Positions 1 to 5,747 of a stretch of 6,220 nt of DNA are shown here, one piece after another. Under the pieces are notes generated by a model. It did not search any database. It had not been told where the DNA came from and worked only from the letters and a program-made list of their open reading frames with translations. Each line of letters starts with the position of its first letter. Position 1 is the stretch's first letter. Source of the stretch: Deltaproteobacteria bacterium (GTDB taxonomy: Bacteria; Desulfobacterota; WTBG01); contig WTBG01000231.1 in NCBI GenBank assembly GCA_013139225.1, positions 1 to 6,220 on the forward strand. The letters are read 5' to 3'. Both the position numbers and the translations under genes were made by a program.

Positions 1-497
1 AGATACTGAGAGGTAACACCACTCACTTCAGTTTCCCCACCCTTCATTCTCCCCTTAACGCTGATAGGACAGCAACCATTATTTTCAAGTGAGTACGCTC
101 TGGCTCCCAAATTGTTCAAAGCATCCAAAAGCGGTTGTAAGGGGCGGGATCTCAAAGAAGCGTCTCCATCAAAAATAATCTCTTCCTCCTGTAGTGCAGC
201 CACACTGGTGGTAAGTCTGAGTGAGGTGCCTGAATTTCCGACATCAATCTTTGATTCTTGCAGTTTGGGATTACCTCCAAAACCTCTCACCACCCAATCT
301 TCCCCTGTTTCAATCTCAGCCCCTAAAGCCCTGCAAGCCACCACAACCGAGCGTGTGTCACCCGAATCTAAGGGACTCACAATTCTTGATTGGCCCTGGG
401 CTAAAGAAGCAATAACAACTGCGCGTATCGTATGGGATTTAGAAGCTGGTATTTCTATACTTCCTTTTAATGCAGATTCTTTTACTAACAGGTTCAC
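1..497 (-). CDS. aroA: 3-phosphoshikimate 1-carboxyvinyltransferase (EPSP synthase), N-terminal 165 residues, cut by window edge
   Basis: The enzyme joins phosphoenolpyruvate to shikimate-3-phosphate in the shikimate pathway, in the cytoplasm. Translating the minus strand from GTG at 497 gives an open frame of 165 residues running off the window. Visible family motifs are PASKSHTIRA at 17-26 (Lys20, Ser21, Arg25 match the substrate-binding K/S/R of E. coli AroA), GNSGTSLRL at 87-95 (the PEP-loop, with Gly90 at the glyphosate-relevant Gly position and Arg94), SRPLQPLLDAL around 117-127 and TSQY at the cut end. The GTG start overlaps the aroE stop in a GTGA tetranucleotide, and a GGAG sits 8-9 bases upstream inside aroE, so translational coupling is likely. 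The Gly in the PEP-loop argues for the ordinary glyphosate-sensitive type (inference from the family). The 3' part is not visible, so integrity cannot be judged. Confidence 0.95.
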   Translation of the reverse strand, partial: MNLLVKESALKGSIEIPASKSHTIRAVVIASLAQGQSRIVSPLDSGDTRSVVVACRALGAEIETGEDWVVRGFGGNPKLQESKIDVGNSGTSLRLTTSVAALQEEEIIFDGDASLRSRPLQPLLDALNNLGARAYSLENNGCCPISVKGRMKGGETEVSGVTSQY

Positions 498-1312
498 GAG
501 AGTTTCTCCACCACAACTTTTCTCATCAAATCTTTAGGAGCCTTCTTTCCAGTCCACAACTCGAACTGCAAAGCTGCCTGATTAACAAACATCTCCAGCC
601 CAATGATAGTCATGCACCCATTCTGCTCAGCTTCCTTAATCAAACGAGTCTTGAGTGGATTATAGACAATGTCAAAGACCAACATATCCTTTAAAAATTC
701 TTTCTTAACGGGCGTATCATCCATTTTTGGATACATTCCTAAAGAAGTTGTATTAATCAAAATATCAGGCTGTAAAGATTCAAGAAGTTCTAAGCCACCA
801 TACTGACAATTAATTTCTGATGCCAGCATTTCAGCCTTCTTAACCGTTCTATTGAGAATGGTGAGATCAGCACCTTTCTCTTTAAGCCCAAAGGCTATCG
901 CCCGAGCAGCTCCACCTGCTCCCAGAAGTATTGTTTTTTTATCTTTCAGCTCAATCTTTTCTTCCAAGGCTAATATTGCCCCACTACAGTCAGTGTTGTA
1001 GCCAAGCAAACGTCCTTCCTGATTCAAAATAGTATTTACCGCTCCTATCTTTCTCGCTACTTCCTCAATATCATCCAGATAATCCATCACATCTATCTTA
1101 TGAGGAATAGTAACACTCACACCTTTAAGGTTTAGAGCCCGCATTCCCACAACTGCCTCTTTCAACTGCTCGACTTTAAAAGCTAAAAAGACATAATTCA
1201 ATTTCATTTGCTCAAAGGCAGCATTATGGATAAGGGGAGAAAGAGAATGTTCTATAGGGTTGCCTATTATTGCACAAAGTTTGGTTGTAGCTGTGATAGT
1301 GCTATTGTTCAT
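494..1312 (-). CDS. aroE: shikimate dehydrogenase (NADP+)
   Basis: Reduces 3-dehydroshikimate to shikimate with NADPH. The protein has 272 residues, the normal family length. It shows the substrate-binding SLSP at 23-26, SVTIPHK at 66-72 with the catalytic Lys72, GAVNT at 90-94, GYNTD at 104-108 with catalytic Asp108, the NADP-binding loop GAGGAARA at 131-138 followed by NRT at 154-156, NTTSLGMYP, and the C-terminal GLEMFVNQAALQFELWTG. I chose the ATG at 1312, preceded by AGGAG, over an in-frame ATG at 1378. The longer form adds 22 residues that merely translate an intergenic repeat (RNSEP is CGCAACTCGGAACCC) and have no counterpart in the family. The NTDCSGAI stretch, with Cys where many bacterial enzymes have Gly, recalls the shikimate dehydrogenase half of fused dehydratase/dehydrogenase proteins, but no dehydratase domain is attached. 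It overlaps aroA by four bases. Confidence 0.96.
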   Translation of the reverse strand: MNNSTITATTKLCAIIGNPIEHSLSPLIHNAAFEQMKLNYVFLAFKVEQLKEAVVGMRALNLKGVSVTIPHKIDVMDYLDDIEEVARKIGAVNTILNQEGRLLGYNTDCSGAILALEEKIELKDKKTILLGAGGAARAIAFGLKEKGADLTILNRTVKKAEMLASEINCQYGGLELLESLQPDILINTTSLGMYPKMDDTPVKKEFLKDMLVFDIVYNPLKTRLIKEAEQNGCMTIIGLEMFVNQAALQFELWTGKKAPKDLMRKVVVEKLS

Positions 1313-1342
1313 AAGACTCCTAAACAACCATTTACGTTTTAT

Positions 1343-1380
1343 GGGTTCCGAGTTGCGGGTTAACGCACAACCTTGCAACT
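1343..1380. repeat. intergenic palindromic repeat in the aroE leader
   Basis: GGGTTCCGAGTTGCGGGTT at 1343-1361 is of the low-complexity CCGCAACTCGGAACCC type. It forms a hairpin with the bases that follow: AGTTGC 1351-1356 pairs with GCAACT 1375-1380, and GGTT 1358-1361 pairs with AACC 1369-1372, leaving a seven-base loop and a small internal bulge. It lies 31-68 bases upstream of the aroE ATG, so it would be in the aroE leader transcript. There is no T-run after it on either strand, so it is unlikely to be an intrinsic terminator. A dispersed palindromic element is the likelier reading. Copy number elsewhere in the genome is unknown. Confidence 0.55.
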
Positions 1381-1404
1381 CTTAATTATTATTAAAATCT
1401 GATG

Positions 1405-1526
1405 TAATCCAGCATTTACACAGATTGGATTTAGGATCTTGGTTTTAATTCCGCAATCCGCAATCTAAATTCCGCATTAGTTTAATCCAGCATCCTGAGT
1501 TCTATTCTTCTCCCCTGCATCCTGAA
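1405..1526. repeat. cluster of short degenerate repeats (AATCCAGCAT, CCGCAAT, CCNGCATCCTGA)
   Basis: Several short units recur here. TAATCCAGCAT is found at 1405-1415 and again at 1483-1493. CCGCAAT occurs in tandem at 1451-1464, with a degenerate copy CCGCATT at 1472-1478. CCAGCATCCTGAG at 1487-1499 recurs as CCTGCATCCTGAA at 1514-1526, exactly 27 bases later and therefore in frame. The last pair lies inside the selenoprotein gene and produces its IQDAG and TQDAG tail. The rest fills the gap between that gene and aroE. I see no gene in this gap. The pattern resembles the small dispersed repeats of large, repeat-rich anaerobe genomes, but that is a recollection and not a search result. Confidence 0.55.
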
Positions 1527-1956
1527 TTTTTTGTACAATCTCACTAATCTTATTCGCCGCATAACGCACAAATTCACTGCACTTCTTATGACCTTCCGTT
1601 TTAAGGTAAGTCATCCCCTCTTTTGTTTTAAGGTCAACCCCAATTAATTCACGGCAGTTGACAACTCCAAATTGAGACTTGAAATCATTGAGGAAGCTAT
1701 CTACAATTTGATAAACTTCTTTTTTATCTTTTCCTTTGCACCTTAAACCAATAATCATGGTTCCAGCAGCAATTACTCCACAAATAAAACCATTCCTGCC
1801 CAAGCCACCCCCAAAACCTGTTGCAATACTGGATTCTAATGCTGAGTCAGAATCAATCATCTCGCTCACCGAACGAAAAACAGAAACTGCTCAATTATTT
1901 CCCTGCTCAAAATAGGAAGCTGCCTTATCTCCGAAAACCATATCCTGCTTACTCAT
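1477..1956 (-). CDS. C_GCAxxG_C_C family redox protein, predicted selenoprotein with in-frame TGA (Sec22)
   Basis: Predicted 159 residues from ATG at 1956, preceded by AAGGAG (1964-1969) at seven bases. The frame is open apart from TGA at 1893-1891 (codon 22). The first part reads MSKQDMVFGDKAASYFEQGNN, then TGA, then AVSVFRSVSEM. Family members have a YNCAQAV-like motif at this place, so TGA stands at the first conserved Cys. Downstream come GFGGGLGRNGFICGVIAAGTMIIGLRC with Cys59 and Cys73, NCRELIGVDL with Cys101, and KKCSEFVRYAA with Cys126, all typical of this redox-active family. Seleno forms of this family are known. A SECIS-like hairpin follows the TGA. Cytoplasmic: no signal peptide is seen. 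The exact substrate is unknown. The tail (QDAG twice) derives from an intergenic repeat. The alternative is a pseudogene with a nonsense mutation; a start at GTG 1869 would lose the key residue and has no ribosome site. Confidence 0.88.
1860..1893 (-). promoter_or_regulatory. UGA(Sec) codon and candidate bacterial SECIS hairpin
   Basis: On the minus strand the TGA (1893-1891) is followed after 12 bases by TTTCGTTC, loop GGT, GAGCGAGA (1878-1860). The eight pairs include two G-T wobbles and have no mismatch. The apical GGU starts 21 bases after the UGA. In E. coli fdhF the corresponding GGU lies at about 19-21, and SelB recognises G and U in that loop. The stem, loop and spacing therefore fit a SelB-binding SECIS inside the coding region. 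The pairing was found by eye, and no folding energy was computed. Confidence 0.75.
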
Positions 1957-1991
1957 AAAAGCTCTCCTTGATTTTATAGACTAAGTGTATT

Positions 1992-2020
1992 TATATAATA
2001 TAATTAACTACATTTGTAAA
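1992..2020 (-). promoter_or_regulatory. sigma70-type promoter for the selenoprotein gene
   Basis: On the minus strand TTTACA (2020-2015; five of six to TTGACA) is followed by exactly 17 bases and TATATA (1997-1992; four of six to TATAAT) in a very AT-rich stretch. Transcription would begin near 1985, giving a leader of about 30 bases with the AAGGAG site before the ATG at 1956. The prediction is by eye from spacing and consensus. Confidence 0.6.
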
Positions 2021-2119
2021 TGCTAAACAATACGTATAATGTTCTGATTTTTCAACATGACCATAGAAACTGTCGAAAATCCCTAAAAAGCGCATTTTTC
2101 TTCGCAACTTTTTGATTTT

Positions 2120-2151
2120 GCAACGTGTTAAATTCTCGCAACTGTTAAATT
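2120..2151 (+). repeat. short direct repeat in the divergent intergenic region
   Basis: GCAACGTGTTAAATT at 2120-2134 is repeated as GCAACTGTTAAATT at 2138-2151, one base shorter and 18 bases on. A partial third copy, TCGCAACT, lies at 2102-2109. The rest of the 344-base region between the divergent genes holds the two candidate promoters, the inverted repeat and no convincing gene. The repeats may be regulator sites or chance AT-rich similarity. Confidence 0.4.
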
Positions 2152-2192
2152 TGGACCTTTTCGATACGCTCATAAGATACCTTGAACAGGAT

Positions 2193-2222
2193 TTGACAAA
2201 ATACGATGCAAGCCTTCATTCT
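2193..2222 (+). promoter_or_regulatory. possible promoter for the oxidoreductase operon
   Basis: A perfect TTGACA sits at 2193-2198, but 16-18 bases downstream there is only a poor -10 (CATTCT or TTCATT, three of six). If used, transcription would start around 2228, so the inverted repeat at 2236-2265 would lie just downstream of the start, a usual place for a repressor. The weak -10 leaves room for an activator or another sigma factor. Confidence 0.35.
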
Positions 2223-2235
2223 ACTTGCGATTATT

Positions 2236-2265
2236 TTTGTGAGATGCTACTGTTCATCTCACAAA
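2236..2265. promoter_or_regulatory. perfect 11-bp inverted repeat upstream of the oxidoreductase gene (operator or leader hairpin)
   Basis: TTTGTGAGATG (2236-2246) and CATCTCACAAA (2255-2265) are perfect reverse complements separated by the eight bases CTACTGTT. The element ends 35 bases before the ATG of the aldehyde:ferredoxin oxidoreductase. There is no T-run on either side, so an intrinsic terminator is unlikely. It fits either an operator for a dimeric regulator (arms about two helical turns apart centre to centre) or a 5' leader hairpin in the mRNA. Confidence 0.6.
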
Positions 2266-2300
2266 CAATCTATTGCAAAAAGTGCTCGTGGGAGGCGTAC

Positions 2301-4172
2301 ATGAAACAATTTACAAAGGGCTATGCTGGAAATATCTTAAGAGTAAATTTAAGCACCAGAAATGTGACAACAGAACCCCTGACTGAGGAGCTGGTTAAAA
2401 ACTATGTTGGAGGGAGGGGTATAGCTGCCAAAATCCTCTATGATGAATTGGCTCCAGGAACAGATCCACTTTCTCCTTCGAACAAACTGATCTTTACCAC
2501 TGGTCCTCTGGCCGGTACACCGGCACAGTCCTGCAGTCGCTGGATAGTAACCACAAAATCTCCTTTGACAGGTGGTATGTTTCGCTCATGCTCTGGTGGT
2601 GGTATAGGCGTTGAGCTTAAGTCTGCAGGGTTTGATCTGCTCATTGTGGAGGGTAAAGCTGACAAACCGTCTTATCTCTGGATAAACGATGATCAGGTTC
2701 AGATCAAAGAAGCGGATCATCTTTGGGGGCTTTTAAGTAGAGAAACAACGTTGGCCATTCGCAAGGAACATCAGGATGACAAAATCAAAGTCGCTGCTAT
2801 TGGGCCATCCGGGGAAAAGCTGGTCCGTTTTGCAGCAATTGTTGATGACCGCAGAACAGCAAGCCGGGGTGGCGTTGGCACAGTCATGGGCTCAAAAAAC
2901 ATCAAAGCCATTGCCGTCTTGGGAAGCAAACGGATTGAAGTTGCTGACCCTGATAAAATGAGGCAAATAACCAGGAAACATGTAGAGACTGTTAAAAATG
3001 ATCCCAAATTTAAAGGGTTCTGTCACTTGGGCACGGCATCGGCAGTGGGTTTCTGTCATGAGCTTGGCATCTATCCCGTAAACAATTTTCAAGAAGGCGT
3101 GCTTGAGAATGTTGAAGGCCGGCTGACAGGCGAAAAAGTCGATGAGATTTTTGTTAAAGACGACCACTGTCAACTTTGCCACATTGGTTGTGGCATGGTC
3201 TTACAGGTTAAAGAAGGATCTTACGCCGGAGATCCAATCGAAGGCCCCGAATATGAGACACTTTATTCCTTTGGAGGCGAGGTGGGTAACACGGACTTAG
3301 GGATGATTGTAGAAGCCAACCGCATTTGTGATGATTACGGCGTGGATACCATATCCGCAGGGTGCACCATTGGTTTTGCCATGGAGCTTTATGAGAAGGG
3401 TATTCTCAACAGGGAAGATCTTGATGGACTGGATCTCACCTGGGGCAATCATGAGGCCATTATCAAATTATTGAAAAAGATCGCGACACGCGAAGGCATC
3501 GGGGATGTTTTAGCCGAGGGCTCCAGAAAAGCGGCCCAGAAAATTGGTAAGGGATCTGAAAAATATGCCATCCAGGTTAAGGGATTGGAGCTTCCCGGTT
3601 ATGAACCACGCGGGCTTAAGGGTAGTGGGCTCAATCTCGCTACGGCCCCTCTCGGCGCCAGTCACACCATCGGTCAGTGTCCTCAAGAAATCATGGGCCC
3701 TCAAGCGGTAGACAGGTTTACACCTGAAGGTAAGGGGAAGCTCTGCTCATTCAATCAGGACAGGGTCGCTATTTATGAAACGGGTATCGTCTGTATTTTT
3801 CCTATGGCTCTTGGTTTAATTGATCTGCCGACCTTGAAGGAAATGCTTTTTGCTGCTACGGGTATCGAAGTGTTCAATGATGAGGACTATCTGTTCAAGG
3901 TCGGGGCAAGGATTCTGAATATCGAACGAGCCTTCAATATGAGAGAAGGTTTTAGCCGTAAAGACGATTATTTACCCACACGCTTTCTGACTGAACCATT
4001 GGAAACAGGGCCGGCAAAGGGTCACGTCTTTGAGATGGATCAGTTGTTGGATGAGTATTATGAAGCACGCGGCTGGGACAAAGAAACCGGATACCCAACG
4101 CGATCAACCTTAGAAAGTCTTGGCCTTGCGCCAGTTGCGGATGAGCTTGCAACGTTGGGCAAACTGCCATAG
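2301..4172 (+). CDS. aldehyde:ferredoxin oxidoreductase family protein (tungstopterin, 4Fe-4S)
   Basis: Members oxidise aldehydes to carboxylic acids, or run the reverse, passing electrons to ferredoxin through a tungsten bis-pterin and one 4Fe-4S cluster in the cytoplasm. The protein has 623 residues, close to the family norm. N-terminal domain: GGRG at 37-40, TGPLAGT at 67-73, CSR at 78-80 and SCSGGGIGVELK around 96-107. The cluster ligands are Cys290, Cys293, Cys297 (C-x2-C-x3-C) and Cys498 (in TGIVCIF), very near Cys288/291/295/494 of the Pyrococcus enzyme. PEYET at 316-320 and His455 in GASHTIG match active-site positions by location. I start at ATG 2301 because GGAGG (2291-2295) is five bases upstream and family proteins start this way; a TTG at 2112 would add 63 unrelated residues crossing the inverted repeat. 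It is the first gene of the plus-strand group. The subclass and the physiological substrate cannot be told from sequence alone. Confidence 0.95.
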   Translation: MKQFTKGYAGNILRVNLSTRNVTTEPLTEELVKNYVGGRGIAAKILYDELAPGTDPLSPSNKLIFTTGPLAGTPAQSCSRWIVTTKSPLTGGMFRSCSGGGIGVELKSAGFDLLIVEGKADKPSYLWINDDQVQIKEADHLWGLLSRETTLAIRKEHQDDKIKVAAIGPSGEKLVRFAAIVDDRRTASRGGVGTVMGSKNIKAIAVLGSKRIEVADPDKMRQITRKHVETVKNDPKFKGFCHLGTASAVGFCHELGIYPVNNFQEGVLENVEGRLTGEKVDEIFVKDDHCQLCHIGCGMVLQVKEGSYAGDPIEGPEYETLYSFGGEVGNTDLGMIVEANRICDDYGVDTISAGCTIGFAMELYEKGILNREDLDGLDLTWGNHEAIIKLLKKIATREGIGDVLAEGSRKAAQKIGKGSEKYAIQVKGLELPGYEPRGLKGSGLNLATAPLGASHTIGQCPQEIMGPQAVDRFTPEGKGKLCSFNQDRVAIYETGIVCIFPMALGLIDLPTLKEMLFAATGIEVFNDEDYLFKVGARILNIERAFNMREGFSRKDDYLPTRFLTEPLETGPAKGHVFEMDQLLDEYYEARGWDKETGYPTRSTLESLGLAPVADELATLGKLP

Positions 4173-4220
4173 AAACGGCTCAGGCTGAAATCGATAGAGT
4201 TTTTTAACCCATGCTTTTTC

Positions 4221-4237
4221 AAAGGAGTTAGGCATTG
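4221..4237 (+). promoter_or_regulatory. ribosome binding site that fixes a TTG start
   Basis: AAAGGAG at 4221-4227 lies seven bases before TTG at 4235. No ATG or GTG in the same frame lies nearby upstream, and the ATG at 4211 runs into TAG within seven codons. This makes TTG the best start for the following 246-residue protein. Confidence 0.6.
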
Positions 4238-4975
4238 GAGAAAGAAACGTTCATCAAACATTATTTGAAACCATCCGTAGACGAACTTGATAAGCGGTTT
4301 ACGCTGCCTCTACCGGATATTGCAGACCTAAAAAAATCCGGCGAGTTTATCGTGCAAGGCACGCTTGATCAAACCGTTTCAACAAATATCATTTCAAAGT
4401 ATGTAAGCGACACCAAGGGAATCAGACTTGTTGAGGTTTATAAAAACACGGAAGAGACACTCAAGGGAATATTTATCCGTCTCGTCGGCACAATGTCTCT
4501 TTTGAAAAAGGGTTACCCGTTTCTTTTTCTGGATGCGGCCGTTACAAACGTCAGTTTCCAAACCGGTCAGCAGGAGGAATTAACCACCAGAGTTGCAATT
4601 CATCTGCCTCAATCCGACCCTACCAAACGAACTATTTTTTTTGATGCCCTAAGCCAAAAAGCGGATCGTGATGGCTTAACACATCATATCAGGGTTATAG
4701 AATCGATGCCCGATTTCTGGGGTCCGCTCTGGAGTGTGCAGAGCGAAGGGATTGCTTTCGATGTCATTAAGACACTGAGAGAAAGTGCCTGGACGTCATA
4801 CGAACGTTATTGCTCGCAGACTGAAGACAAGCTTGACTTTGATTACAGGCCCCTTCAGCATCAAATGATCCTCATGACTTCTCAGGCTGAACATCGATTC
4901 TTTAAAAAAGTGGGTTTGTCGGTGGCTGTGGAGGCACAGGCAGGTTTCTTCAGTGTTCTTGTTGCGGATGCATGA
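4235..4975 (+). CDS. conserved-looking protein of unknown function in the oxidoreductase operon
   Basis: The protein has 246 residues from a TTG start, 62 bases after the oxidoreductase stop and on the same strand. I do not recognise the family. It has no signal peptide, no clear membrane span and no metal-binding Cys cluster (one Cys, at YCSQ). The N-terminal third is mixed alpha/beta with a charged surface (KPSVDELDKRF, then EFIVQGTLDQTV). The middle, from GIFIRLVGTMSLLKKGYPFLFLDAAVTNVSF to TTRVAIHLPQ, alternates like beta strands. The rest has an aromatic-rich stretch, MPDFWGPLWSVQSEG, and ends in VAVEAQAGFFSVLVADA. The frame is long, keeps ordinary composition throughout and has a good ribosome site, so it is very likely a real gene. 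Its place between a tungsten enzyme and a flavin-type protein suggests an accessory or partner role, which is inference from position only. Confidence 0.85.
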   Translation: MEKETFIKHYLKPSVDELDKRFTLPLPDIADLKKSGEFIVQGTLDQTVSTNIISKYVSDTKGIRLVEVYKNTEETLKGIFIRLVGTMSLLKKGYPFLFLDAAVTNVSFQTGQQEELTTRVAIHLPQSDPTKRTIFFDALSQKADRDGLTHHIRVIESMPDFWGPLWSVQSEGIAFDVIKTLRESAWTSYERYCSQTEDKLDFDYRPLQHQMILMTSQAEHRFFKKVGLSVAVEAQAGFFSVLVADA

Positions 4976-5059
4976 TCGTTCATACTCGACTACCGGCGTT
5001 TTGACCGCGTTACAAAGCTCGATGACAAACACAAAACTGACGATTGATAAGGAGGTCGC

Positions 5060-5614
5060 ATGGTGGATACAGGATTGACATTTGAGGAACAGCAGAAACA
5101 GGCACGGTATTTCATCAAGAAACTCGGGATTTCACTTAAGGAGTTGAACAAAAAGGAATTGGAGAAAGAAATAAAAAAATTTCTAAAAAAGCTACAATGT
5201 CTTTCCCTGGCAACTGTCAACCTTGACGGCACGCCACATCAAACCATCCTCGATTACGTAAGCGATGGCCTGACCATTTATATTGCAAGCGCCGGAGGGG
5301 CCAAATTCAACAATCTTGATCGATCGAAGGCGGTATCCGTCTCTATTGGATATACTGATGGTACGCTCGAGTCGGAATACGGGCTTACCATTGATGGTAT
5401 AGCTAATGTTTATCCTGCTCCCCATCCCAAATTTCTTGCAGGCATGTTAAAAATGAAGTCCTTTCTTGAGGAATGGTCGCGTTCCGTTCAACCCTTGGAA
5501 GACGTGATTAAGAGAGTCGTCACAGCACGGGTGATTAAGATCTCACCCGTGAGGATGATTTACATGAATCTCCCGGAAGGCATCCCATATATGCTCTGGG
5601 AGAAAGATGCATAA
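5060..5614 (+). CDS. pyridoxamine 5'-phosphate oxidase-like split-barrel (flavin-binding type) protein
   Basis: The protein has 184 residues. Residues 1-46 are helical and very rich in Lys and Glu (LKELNKKELEKEIKKFLKKL). The split-barrel domain begins at LSLATVNLDGTPHQT (48-62), the typical first strands with the DGTPH turn, and continues through LTIYIASAGGAKFNNLDRSKAVSVSIGY and LTIDGIANVYP. A further helical part ends with VVTARVIKISPVRMIYMNL. Such proteins bind FMN, F420 or haem; which one cannot be decided here, and it need not be a pyridoxamine oxidase. AAGGAGG at 5049-5055 precedes ATG 5060 by only four bases, and GTG at 5063 in the same frame would give better spacing, a one-residue difference. 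It lies 84 bases after the preceding gene and its last eight bases overlap the next small ORF, which supports one transcription unit. Confidence 0.85.
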   Translation: MVDTGLTFEEQQKQARYFIKKLGISLKELNKKELEKEIKKFLKKLQCLSLATVNLDGTPHQTILDYVSDGLTIYIASAGGAKFNNLDRSKAVSVSIGYTDGTLESEYGLTIDGIANVYPAPHPKFLAGMLKMKSFLEEWSRSVQPLEDVIKRVVTARVIKISPVRMIYMNLPEGIPYMLWEKDA

Positions 5615-5747
5615 CAATACCAAAGCTGAGGGAGATGCAAAAAGACCTTGCCCTGCTTATGAACAAAAGATAGGATGCTGGGAACTTGATTGGAAAACCA
5701 TGTACGTAAGTCTCCCGGAAGATCAAGAAAAGATGATGGGAGAATAG
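5607..5747 (+). CDS. small cysteine-containing protein, first half (46 residues), ends at in-frame TAG
   Basis: The ATG at 5607 overlaps the end of the split-barrel gene by eight bases, and GGGAG lies four bases upstream. The peptide includes RPCPAYEQKIGCWELDW (Cys15, Cys24) and ends LPEDQEKMMGE before TAG (5745-5747). The CPAY...CWE pattern recalls small bacterial Cys/Trp modules in which paired CW and CxxC motifs probably bind a metal or cluster. The frame continues across the TAG directly into the next ORF, whose NCPKCPVY supplies two more cysteines. The whole therefore looks like one 72-73-residue protein with an amber codon, perhaps in place of Trp (TGG), since EWMKDNCPKCPVY would read naturally. 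The alternatives are two separate small proteins, readthrough or pyrrolysine, or a sequence error. Confidence 0.6.
   Translation: MHNNTKAEGDAKRPCPAYEQKIGCWELDWKTMYVSLPEDQEKMMGE

Noticed and set aside
112..537. Plus-strand open frame of 141 residues
   Set aside because: It lies antisense to aroA, whose minus-strand translation shows clear EPSP synthase motifs.
1477..1869. Reading the C_GCAxxG_C_C gene as a complete 130-residue protein from GTG 1869
   Set aside because: It lacks the N-terminal helix and first redox residue, has no ribosome site, and the frame upstream of the TGA matches the family.
2045..2081. Imperfect inverted repeat GATTTTTC ... CGAAAATC
   Set aside because: Only about six to seven consecutive pairs in AT-rich DNA with a long loop; no link to a start or stop.
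1991..2173. Minus-strand open frame of 60 residues in the divergent region
   Set aside because: Low-complexity, AT-driven peptide without a ribosome site; it overlaps the selenoprotein promoter.
2112..2300. In-frame N-terminal extension of the oxidoreductase from TTG
   Set aside because: The 63 extra residues resemble no part of the family, cross the inverted repeat, and ATG 2301 has a good GGAGG site.
4972..5004. Ten-codon ORF MIVHTRLPAF overlapping the stop of the unknown gene (ATGA)
   Set aside because: Too short and without a proper ribosome site; likely chance.
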